6,701 nucleotides of DNA, taken from positions 1 to 6,701 of the forward strand of contig JAHEMS010000201.1 in assembly GCA_024643595.1 (NCBI GenBank), in the 5' to 3' direction. The translations under genes and the position numbers were made by a program. The stretch's first letter is position 1. Each line of letters starts with the position of its first letter. The notes beneath the pieces are model-generated. The model was not told where the DNA came from. It saw only the letters and a list, made by a program, of their open reading frames with translations, and did no database searches. Shown here one piece after another: positions 1 to 5,924 of the stretch. Source of the DNA: Bacteroidota bacterium (GTDB taxonomy: Bacteria > Bacteroidota > Bacteroidia > Cytophagales > Cyclobacteriaceae).

Positions 1-15
1 CGACTCAACATTAAC

Positions 16-62
16 CTAATATTAACTTTGATAACATAAATTTAACATTAAGATAATATTAG
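16..62. repeat. 9-bp inverted repeat within the operator region
   Basis: CTAATATTA at 16-24 is matched by its exact reverse complement TAATATTAG at 54-62, with 29 bp between the arms. The interval contains three of the TAAC repeats. Each arm contains the palindrome TAATATTA, so the arms may be two copies of one dyad-symmetric protein site rather than a hairpin stem. The low-complexity AT context lowers its significance. Confidence 0.35.
23..30 (+). promoter_or_regulatory. Possible -7 promoter element (TAACTTTG)
   Basis: TAACTTTG matches the Bacteroidota sigma-A -7 consensus TAnnTTTG exactly and is the same octamer as the element in front of the asmA-like gene. It overlaps the second TAAC repeat, a geometry that would fit a regulated promoter. 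A -33 TTG at the right distance would lie at or beyond the window edge and is not seen. No convincing gene follows within 350 bp, so this may simply be part of the repeat array. Confidence 0.25.
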
Positions 63-95
63 TCAATATCTGGTAACGTAAGCGTAACATTAGGC

Positions 96-372
96 ATTCC
101 GGCAAAAACCGCTTTCTATTTTAAAAAACACTCTAAATAGATAAAAATGAGGTTAGGAATGAGCGTTCAGTCAGATGGTTGGAGAAAAAGTCCGCGTTCT
201 CAAGGGGCCATTTTGAAACTGACTCAAAAGGTATTTAGGCAAGTCAAGTATACTGGTTTCTGAAATCCAGCATAAACTCATCTGGGCTTGTCACCCGTAA
301 GGCGAAATGTGTTAAAATTTAATTCGTATTGGGTTTGTTGGTCATCGGGTCCCTGTTTGATTGGGTAATTAG
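96..372. other. Gene-poor intergenic stretch
   Basis: No gene can be firmly called here. Two weak coding candidates exist. One is a + strand ORF with starts at 147 (38 aa) or 159 (34 aa) and a stop at 261-263; the second ATG has GAGG at 149-152, six bases upstream. The other is a 41-codon - strand ORF from 403 down to 278, overlapping the start of the asmA-like gene. Small hairpins are possible: TCTATTT 115-121 with AAATAGA 135-141, and CTGGTTT 253-259 with AAA-T-CCAG 263-270, which has a one-base bulge. Neither hairpin is followed by a T run, so neither looks like a terminator. No tRNA, known riboswitch or mobile-element end was recognised. Confidence 0.5.
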
Positions 373-380
373 TAACTTTG
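373..380 (+). promoter_or_regulatory. -7 promoter element of the asmA-like gene (TAACTTTG)
   Basis: TAACTTTG is an exact match to the Bacteroidota -7 consensus TAnnTTTG and lies 21 bp before the ATG at 402. Transcription would start at about 385-388, giving a leader of roughly 15 nt. A good -33 TTG at the usual 17-23 bp is not present: CTG at 353-355 gives a 17-bp spacer with one mismatch, and TTTG at 356-359 is too close. The element also matters for start choice, because an in-frame TTG at 378-380 is its last three bases and would lie upstream of the transcript start. Confidence 0.6.
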
Positions 381-401
381 TCTTCTTCAAATTTTACCTT
401 C

Positions 402-3389
402 ATGAAAATTGTAAAAAAAGTTCTTATTGGCTTTGGGTCTCTGATTATCATTTTGGTAGCTGTTGCCATAATAGTCCCGATTGTATTTAAAGACGATATT
501 AAAGCAGCGATCGACAAGGAAATTGCCAAAAGCATTAATGCCGATGTAATTTTTGATGCCGACAATTTTGATCTTACCGTGTTCCGTAATTTCCCCAATG
601 TTACAATCGAGATTAAAGAATTAGGTGTTTTTAACCATGCGCCCTTTGAAGGCACTGCCTTCTTTGTAGTTCAACAGATCGATATTGAAGTAAATCTAAA
701 AGACATATTGTTTAGTGATCAACTTAAGTTAAAAGGAATCACCCTGCTTAAGCCACAAATTGATATCCGGGTTTTAACCGATGGAACAGCAAATTACGAT
801 ATCACCTATCCATCTACGGATACATCAACTGTTGAAAGTGAACCTGCTAAATTTTCTTTTGGAATAGACCATTGGGAGATAGTCAATGGAGCGCTCGCGT
901 ATGATGATCGGTCGTTACCTTTTTCCATGCTATTGAGCGGTTTGAATCACACTGGTAGTGGAAATTTTAATGAGGTTTCATTTGATCTCACTACGCACTC
1001 AGTCGCAGACTCCGTGACGGTAACCTATGATGGTGTTGAATATTTAACTAATAAAAATGCAGTAGTTGATGCCATAATCGGGATCAGTGAAGATTATTCG
1101 CTTTATACATTCAAAGACAACACGGCCAAACTTAATGACTTCGCCATGAGCTTTGATGGCTGGTTTAAAATGAATGAAAATGATTTTGGCATGGACATCA
1201 ATTTCAAAAGCCCGGAAAACACCTTCAAAAGCATTTTGTCTTTGGTGCCCGGTATGTACACAAAAGACTTTGATAAAATAGAGACTAAAGGAGATTTGTC
1301 TTTCAGTGGTTTTGTCAAAGGCACCTATAGTGAAAGCCAAATGCCTGCCTTTAATCTTACGCTCAATGTCAATGATGGCATGTTTAAATATCCTGATTTA
1401 CCAACGGCCATTTCAAATATAAATTTGGATCTTTTAGTGGATAACAAAACCGGTGTAATTGAAAATACGCTGGTGGATATTAAGAAACTCCATCTCGATT
1501 TTGGAAACAATCCCGTAGACGCCCGCTTGCTCATTGAAAACCTGAAGGATTACAAGTTGGATGGTAACATAAAGGCAACACTTAATTTAGCTGAATTAGG
1601 TAAGATGTTTCCCATGGAAGGGCTTCAAATGAAGGGCACCTATTCTGTGAATGCCAACGCCAAAGGGGTCTACGATAGTTTGAAGAAAATTATTCCGGCT
1701 ATTAATGCTTCTATGTCTTTATCCAATGGATTTGTAAAATCATCTGAATTTCCTTTACCCCTGGAAGATCTGAAATTCAATGCAACTGTGCAGAATACCT
1801 CCGGCAGAATGGCAGAAACTTTTATTGCCGTAAAGAATTTTGGAATGCTGTTGGATGGAGAAAAGGTAACCGCGGAATTATTACTACAAAATCTGGATGA
1901 CTATACCTGGGATCTTAAAGTTAATGGGAGTTTAGATCTTGAAAAAATAACTAAAATATTCCCTATTGAAGGGATGACCTTAGCAGGAAAAGTAAAAGCT
2001 AATATCCAGACAAACGGAAAATATTCTGATGTTGAAGCGAGTAAATATGATCGCCTGCCCACCAGCGGAACCGCCTCAATGACCGGATTTACGTTTAATT
2101 CCAGCGATCTTCCTTATGCGGTATCGGTTAGTTCTGCTGAAGCCATATTTGACCCTAAAAAAATCGAAGTAAAGAATACACAAGGTACCATCGGTAAAAG
2201 TGACTTCGCATTAAACGGGGCAATAAACAACTACATCGGTTATTTATTTGGACCTAATGAAACCATTAAAGGAACCATGAACTTCAAGGCTACATTACTT
2301 GACTTGAATGAGTTCATGACTGAGACTGAAGAAACGACCGCAACCGACTCCGCCTCCTATGGGGTTATACCAGTACCTTCCAACATCGATTTTGTTCTTC
2401 ACTCTGATATTAAAACTGTTAAATTGATGGACTTCACACTCACCGAAGCTTCCGGAGATGTCATAGTTAAAGACGGGGTTGCTGACCTTCATGGAATAAA
2501 GTTTAACATGCTGGGTGGATCGTTTGTCGTAGATGGTGCCTACAACACGAAAGACATCAATCATCCTAAATATGATCTGGCCCTGAAAATAAATAACCTC
2601 TCCATTCAACAGGCAGCCAGCTCATTCTCCATTGTTCAAACCTATGCCCCCATTGCTGGCCTGGTAAATGGAAACTTTACCACAGATTTCAATATCAATG
2701 GAGAACTTGGTCAGGATATGGCCCCTAAAATGAACACGATTGATGCCAAGGGATTAATAAAGGTAGCTCAGGCGGCTCTTACCCAATCCAAATTAGTTTC
2801 TGGAATTACTTCACTTACCAAGTTAGAGGATACCCAGCAAGTGACCTTAAAAGATGTAATCATGTCGGCCACGATTAATGAAGGGAAATTGAGTGTGAAA
2901 CCATTTGACGTGAAGTTTGGTGATTATGTTACGAATATCAGCGGAAGCACAGGGCTTGATGGTTCCATTAATTACCTTTTGAAAATGAACGTTCCCGCCG
3001 GGAAACTGGGTTCGGAACTTCAGGGTTTCATCAATCAAAATACCGGAGCAAAAAATTCAACATCTGAAATTCCGATAAGCATTGCCTTGGGTGGAACCTA
3101 TAAAGACCCGAAATCAACGTTGCTCACGCAGGAGCAAACTGCTCAGGTCAAAGAAGCGATTACCAATGTTGCTGAAGAAAAAGGACAACAGGCCATTGAA
3201 GGTGCTCTTAAAGGTGATAAGCCTGAGGATATTATAGGAGGACTGTTGGGAACTAAAAAAGATACCTCTAAAGTAAAAGCGGATTCGGCTAGCGTTAAAT
3301 CGGATACTACTAAAACAGACCTGAAACAAGAAACTCAAAAAGTACTTCAGGATAAACTTCAGAACTTACTCAAGAAGAAGAAAAATTAA
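402..3389 (+). CDS. AsmA family protein, inner-membrane-anchored periplasmic protein
   Basis: This encodes a 995-residue protein counted from the ATG at 402. An in-frame TTG at 378 would add eight residues, but it falls inside the promoter -7 element, so ATG is preferred. Residues about 4-29 form one transmembrane anchor after a short basic N-terminus. The following segment (about 30-130: amphipathic helix, then repeated I/L-K-(D/E) strand patterns and 'LLKPQIDIR') is typical of AsmA N-domains. The middle is beta-rich and built from tandem units about 118 residues apart, marked by FPxEG motifs near 403 and 521 and by N/T-G-F plus (D/E)-LP or (D/E)-FPLP strands near 327, 443 and 562. The 690-900 region resembles an AsmA C-terminal domain. 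The last ~90 residues are Ala/Lys/Asp-rich and probably disordered or helical, ending in four lysines before Asn. In E. coli, AsmA-like proteins such as TamB, YhdP and YdbH are linked to phospholipid transport to the outer membrane. A similar role here is inference; the family call is solid. The gene appears monocistronic and ends in the terminator at 3405. Confidence 0.88.
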   Translation: MKIVKKVLIGFGSLIIILVAVAIIVPIVFKDDIKAAIDKEIAKSINADVIFDADNFDLTVFRNFPNVTIEIKELGVFNHAPFEGTAFFVVQQIDIEVNLKDILFSDQLKLKGITLLKPQIDIRVLTDGTANYDITYPSTDTSTVESEPAKFSFGIDHWEIVNGALAYDDRSLPFSMLLSGLNHTGSGNFNEVSFDLTTHSVADSVTVTYDGVEYLTNKNAVVDAIIGISEDYSLYTFKDNTAKLNDFAMSFDGWFKMNENDFGMDINFKSPENTFKSILSLVPGMYTKDFDKIETKGDLSFSGFVKGTYSESQMPAFNLTLNVNDGMFKYPDLPTAISNINLDLLVDNKTGVIENTLVDIKKLHLDFGNNPVDARLLIENLKDYKLDGNIKATLNLAELGKMFPMEGLQMKGTYSVNANAKGVYDSLKKIIPAINASMSLSNGFVKSSEFPLPLEDLKFNATVQNTSGRMAETFIAVKNFGMLLDGEKVTAELLLQNLDDYTWDLKVNGSLDLEKITKIFPIEGMTLAGKVKANIQTNGKYSDVEASKYDRLPTSGTASMTGFTFNSSDLPYAVSVSSAEAIFDPKKIEVKNTQGTIGKSDFALNGAINNYIGYLFGPNETIKGTMNFKATLLDLNEFMTETEETTATDSASYGVIPVPSNIDFVLHSDIKTVKLMDFTLTEASGDVIVKDGVADLHGIKFNMLGGSFVVDGAYNTKDINHPKYDLALKINNLSIQQAASSFSIVQTYAPIAGLVNGNFTTDFNINGELGQDMAPKMNTIDAKGLIKVAQAALTQSKLVSGITSLTKLEDTQQVTLKDVIMSATINEGKLSVKPFDVKFGDYVTNISGSTGLDGSINYLLKMNVPAGKLGSELQGFINQNTGAKNSTSEIPISIALGGTYKDPKSTLLTQEQTAQVKEAITNVAEEKGQQAIEGALKGDKPEDIIGGLLGTKKDTSKVKADSASVKSDTTKTDLKQETQKVLQDKLQNLLKKKKN

Positions 3390-3404
3390 AGAGATTCATT
3401 CAAC

Positions 3405-3437
3405 AAAAAAGCCGCCAATTATTATGGTGGCTTTTTT
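3405..3437. terminator. Stem-loop terminator between convergent genes, probably bidirectional
   Basis: AAAAAAGCCGCC (3405-3416) pairs with GGTGGCTTTTTT (3426-3437) around a nine-base AT loop. On the + strand all 12 positions pair, one as G-U (3414 with 3428), and the T run 3432-3437 supplies the U tract, 15 nt after the asmA-like stop. On the - strand the A run 3405-3410 becomes the U tract, but the 3414/3428 pair becomes an A-C mismatch, so it should work less well in that direction. The - strand lipoprotein stop codon (3438-3436) includes two bases of the stem. Confidence 0.85.
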
Positions 3438-4002
3438 ATTTCATTTTCCTTAACTCCACACCCGTGAAGTAACCCTCATTAATAAGACTAATTAATTGCG
3501 TGGGTGTTGGGTTGATCTGAAAGAACGTATCGTCCCCTTTTTTTATTTCTTTGACTTCCAGTTTTCTGGAGAGTTTCCGCTGTAACTCCCTTCTCCTCGA
3601 ATCATCCTGAATATCGATGGACATGAATTCAAGTACCCCCGGAGATTTTTCCCTGATTAAACGAAGTACCCATTGGTTGCCATCTTTAAAATTGATAAAA
3701 TAATAGTTTTGATAAAATTTAACCACCAAAGAATCACTTAAGACTCCCCTGCCTAGCCAATCCTGATCTTCTTTGTCCTTAAAATGATAACCCCATGATT
3801 CTATAATTAAGGTATCACCCGTTGCGCCCGTCTGGCGATCGTAGGTCTGGTATGTCCCCTTCAATAATGTTGGAATCTCCTTCAATGGTGTAATGCCTTT
3901 GGGCTGTGCCTCGCGATAAGTGACCTCCTTGCATGAGTATAAAAGCAAGGACCAGAATATGATCAACAAAAGTATGCGCATGTAACTTCTATGTATATCC
4001 AT
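3436..4002 (-). CDS. Putative lipoprotein of unknown function
   Basis: This encodes 188 residues from the ATG at 4002-4000. A second in-frame ATG at 3981-3979 (Met8) gives a more typical lipoprotein signal, with basic MR followed by a hydrophobic stretch and then LLYSC. The conserved cysteine is residue 24 from the first start, or 17 from the second, so cleavage by signal peptidase II and lipidation are expected. The residues after Cys are Lys-Glu-Val, which only partly matches the K-(D/E)2 surface-export signal described for some Bacteroidota lipoproteins, so the final leaflet is uncertain. The mature part is about 165 residues, looks beta-strand-rich up to about 130, then has a basic helix (about 135-148, RRRELQRKLSRKLE) and a short tail. 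I recognise no family. It follows the glycosyltransferase by 27 bp and is probably co-transcribed with it. GGAG at 4019-4016 lies 13 bases before the first ATG, which is longer than ideal. Confidence 0.8.
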   Translation of the reverse strand: MDIHRSYMRILLLIIFWSLLLYSCKEVTYREAQPKGITPLKEIPTLLKGTYQTYDRQTGATGDTLIIESWGYHFKDKEDQDWLGRGVLSDSLVVKFYQNYYFINFKDGNQWVLRLIREKSPGVLEFMSIDIQDDSRRRELQRKLSRKLEVKEIKKGDDTFFQINPTPTQLISLINEGYFTGVELRKMK

Positions 4003-4029
4003 TAATTTAGTTAAACTCCATGATGCCCA

Positions 4030-5445
4030 TTAATGATCTCCATCCGTCTGCTCTTTTCTGAAATAAATATTACCCTCTCTTGAATATCGGGATTTAAGCG
4101 ATGGTATTCGATTAAACACCGCTGCCATTTTATCTTCTTCATCTATGATCACTTCCGGAGCACCTTCGCTCAATGCTTTATCAATTAAAACCACATTCCT
4201 GAAATAATCCAGTTCCGTAAAAATTGGTCTGGCTAACTTCCATTCAAAAAAGCCAGAAGCTAACTTGTTTTTTTCAAGGAGACCCCAGTCGTTGCCCAAT
4301 ATGAGCACACGTTTATTTACAATCCGCGAATAGAGAGACTGTTGTGCAAATAGATTACTATAATTCACCGTGTTCAATTTCTCATACCTTGTTAAATACA
4401 TTAACAATACGATCGTCCCTATAAACGCCCATATGGCAAACTCAGCTAATGCCTTTTTTCTAATCAATAAAATATAATGACCTATAAAGTAAGAAAGAGG
4501 CGGAATACAGGTGACTAATTGATGCGGTTTTAAACTACCTGAAATAACCACTTCAGCGATTGCAAGCAATATCCACAAAAACATGGTCTGTGATAATTGC
4601 GATTGATACTTGGTTAATCGTGCTTCTCGGTTTAGGGTGAACAATGAAAGGAGAAGAAATATAATTGGAGCCAGACAAAGCATCAACGCCGATGATTTGT
4701 TCATGGATGAATCATCGCTCCAGGTTATGTTGGCCCAGTAAAAATTCTCAAACAGGTAAGAAAAATCTCCTCGCATGAAATAGCCCAACATAAGAAAAGT
4801 ATGTGGAAGCATAAACCCAAACAGGACAAGCAAGCTCTTTCGAAGTGTAAGTCGCGTAAAGATTGCCAGAATAATAATCACACCCGGTAAATACACTGAA
4901 TAGCTAAAGACCAGCAGTGAAGCAAGCCCGATATAAAGGCCAAGATTAAGAATAATCTCATCACGCTGGATGTGAAATTCAATTTCCTTAAACAAGTTAT
5001 TAATGGCAAACAAAATTACAGTAGAGGCAAGCAATTCACTGGAGAACGAAAGCATGTCAAACGAAAAAAGGGATAAAACGCCAAAAATAAGCCCCGGCAA
5101 ATAGGTGTTTTCGTGATGAGCTCGCGTATTGATTAAAATGATGGTAAAGAAAGACACCTGGAAAAAAATAATAATCAGTGCAATCAATCTCCCTGCCGTT
5201 GTAGATCGTCCAAAGAGCATTTCAAACCATCCGGAAATCCAGGCAAACAATGGTGGCGTATTGGTGATGGTTTCTACGTATAGGCTTTTGCCCTGGTTCA
5301 GGGTCTCCCCAAGCACAAACATTTTCAACTCATCCAGCATAATTTTCACCGGATCAAGAAAAAGAAAAAGACTAATCAAAATCAAAACGACCAAAATGCC
5401 AAGAAGGCGATATGGGTCATTGATTCGAAAAAAGCGTAGCAACAC
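4030..5445 (-). CDS. GT-C fold membrane glycosyltransferase (GT39/PMT-like)
   Basis: This encodes a 471-residue polytopic membrane protein. By eye there are about 10-11 hydrophobic segments between residues 12 and 350, then a soluble C-terminal domain of about 115 residues. The first extracytoplasmic loop carries Asp38-Glu39, fitting the acidic catalytic motif of GT-C enzymes. It is followed by the PMT_2-like pattern G-x-x-LY (52-56), T-x-T-PP (60-65) and LFGRS (77-81). A later GSLKPHQL...PPLSYF segment (303-320) resembles the K-x-x-H...P-L region of the same families. Such enzymes use polyprenyl-phosphate sugars to glycosylate lipids or proteins on the outer face of the inner membrane; acceptor and sugar are not deducible here. 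The start is GTG at 5445-5443 (TTG follows directly), and no ATG lies upstream before the stop in this frame. The N-terminus 'RFFRINDPYRLL' before the first membrane helix supports this start. It probably forms an operon with the downstream lipoprotein and is divergent from rbfA. Confidence 0.8.
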   Translation of the reverse strand: MLLRFFRINDPYRLLGILVVLILISLFLFLDPVKIMLDELKMFVLGETLNQGKSLYVETITNTPPLFAWISGWFEMLFGRSTTAGRLIALIIIFFQVSFFTIILINTRAHHENTYLPGLIFGVLSLFSFDMLSFSSELLASTVILFAINNLFKEIEFHIQRDEIILNLGLYIGLASLLVFSYSVYLPGVIIILAIFTRLTLRKSLLVLFGFMLPHTFLMLGYFMRGDFSYLFENFYWANITWSDDSSMNKSSALMLCLAPIIFLLLSLFTLNREARLTKYQSQLSQTMFLWILLAIAEVVISGSLKPHQLVTCIPPLSYFIGHYILLIRKKALAEFAIWAFIGTIVLLMYLTRYEKLNTVNYSNLFAQQSLYSRIVNKRVLILGNDWGLLEKNKLASGFFEWKLARPIFTELDYFRNVVLIDKALSEGAPEVIIDEEDKMAAVFNRIPSLKSRYSREGNIYFRKEQTDGDH

Positions 5446-5525
5446 GATATTAAGTTTTCGCGCAAGTAAAATAAAAAAGTCGATAATCGGGCCAGTAAAT
5501 GCACATCGCAGCAGGTAATCTTTAG

Positions 5526-5533
5526 TATCTTTG
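5526..5533 (+). promoter_or_regulatory. -7 promoter element of rbfA (TATCTTTG)
   Basis: TATCTTTG matches the Bacteroidota -7 consensus TAnnTTTG exactly, with only four bases (5534-5537) between it and the rbfA ATG. Transcription should begin at or within a few bases of the start codon, giving a leaderless or nearly leaderless message. No TTG lies 17-23 bp upstream; the closest is ATG at 5499-5501 with a 24-bp spacer. Confidence 0.6.
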
Positions 5534-5537
5534 TTTC

Positions 5538-5909
5538 ATGAGTGGCACCGTTCGGCAACAAAAATATGGCAGACTTATTCAGAAAGAACTAAGTGAAATT
5601 TTTCTTAGGGATAAAAGAGGGTTTCTTGGTAATACATTCCTTACCATTGCCGAAGTGAAGCTAAGCCCTGACTTAAGTATCGCGAAAGTATATTTGTCCT
5701 TAAGCCTTGCGAAAGACAAAAATGCCGTCTTGCAGAATATTCAACATCACAAAAGTGAAATACGCAAGGCGCTTGGCAATCGAATACGAAACCAGGCAAG
5801 GATCATTCCCGATCTTGTTTTCTTCATCGATGAAGTGGAGGATAATGCACAACGTATTGAAGATCTTCTCAAGAATCTGAATATTCCAAAAGAAACAAGC
5901 GAAGAATAG
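5538..5909 (+). CDS. rbfA: 30S ribosome-binding factor RbfA
   Basis: This encodes 123 residues, the usual length for RbfA. RbfA is a single KH-like-domain protein that binds immature 30S subunits and helps 16S rRNA 5'-end maturation, notably during cold adaptation. Recognisable family features are the N-terminal RQ-K-x-x-x-LIQKELSEI helix (residues 6-21), the strand after it (VKLSPDLSIAKVYLSL, about 36-51, equivalent to the canonical S-D-L-x-x-A-x-V-Y-x-S), the I-R-x-x-L-x-x-R-I helix (75-83) and the closing P-D-L-x-F-x-x-D-E-x-x-x-x-x-x-R-I-x-x-LL segment (91-112). The start is ATG at 5538, immediately after a -7 element; no ribosome binding site could be transcribed ahead of it. It is divergent from the glycosyltransferase gene, with 92 bp between starts, and is followed by the permease gene after 15 bp, suggesting co-transcription. 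Confidence 0.93.
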   Translation: MSGTVRQQKYGRLIQKELSEIFLRDKRGFLGNTFLTIAEVKLSPDLSIAKVYLSLSLAKDKNAVLQNIQHHKSEIRKALGNRIRNQARIIPDLVFFIDEVEDNAQRIEDLLKNLNIPKETSEE

Positions 5910-5924
5910 CTAGTTCACCGCCAT

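Larger units (their letters stand above)
11..89. promoter_or_regulatory. Cluster of TAAC direct repeats, Pho-box-like operator candidate
   Basis: Six hexamers with a TAAC core are seen at 11-16 (TTAACC), 22-27 (TTAACT), 31-36 (ATAACA), 42-47 (TTAACA), 73-78 (GTAACG) and 84-89 (GTAACA). Core-to-core distances are 11, 9, 11, 31 and 11 bp, so the sites sit about one helical turn (or three) apart on one DNA face. Direct repeats of about 11 bp are the known site architecture of OmpR/PhoB-family response regulators, and TTAACA repeats are the PhoP box of Bacillus subtilis; that this is a phosphate-type operator here is inference. The target could be a gene to the left of the window or a transcript starting near position 35. 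The region is AT-rich, so some repeats may be chance, but the regular spacing argues against that for the whole set. Confidence 0.4.

Noticed and set aside
1..95. CRISPR-like interpretation of the TAAC repeats
   Set aside because: The repeat units are only 6-7 bp with intervals of 3-25 bp, far from the 23-47 bp repeats and uniform spacers of a CRISPR array.
182..201. Hairpin GAGAA/TTCTC with a ten-base loop
   Set aside because: Five base pairs with a large loop and no following T run are expected by chance and do not look like a terminator.
378..401. Eight-residue N-terminal extension of the asmA-like protein from TTG 378
   Set aside because: The codon is part of the -7 promoter element, and ATG 402 directly precedes a standard basic N-terminus and membrane anchor.
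1044..1534. Three - strand ORFs of 69-98 residues
   Set aside because: They lie wholly inside the asmA-like gene, overlap each other in different frames and show no family-like features.
2295..3338. Further - strand ORFs of 63-104 residues in the 3' half of the asmA-like gene
   Set aside because: They are antisense shadows of a long, clearly coding frame, with no promoter or ribosome binding signal noted.
5129..5518. 129-residue + strand ORF rich in Lys, Arg, Ile and Ser
   Set aside because: It is antisense to the glycosyltransferase; its composition reflects the complement of hydrophobic membrane-helix codons.
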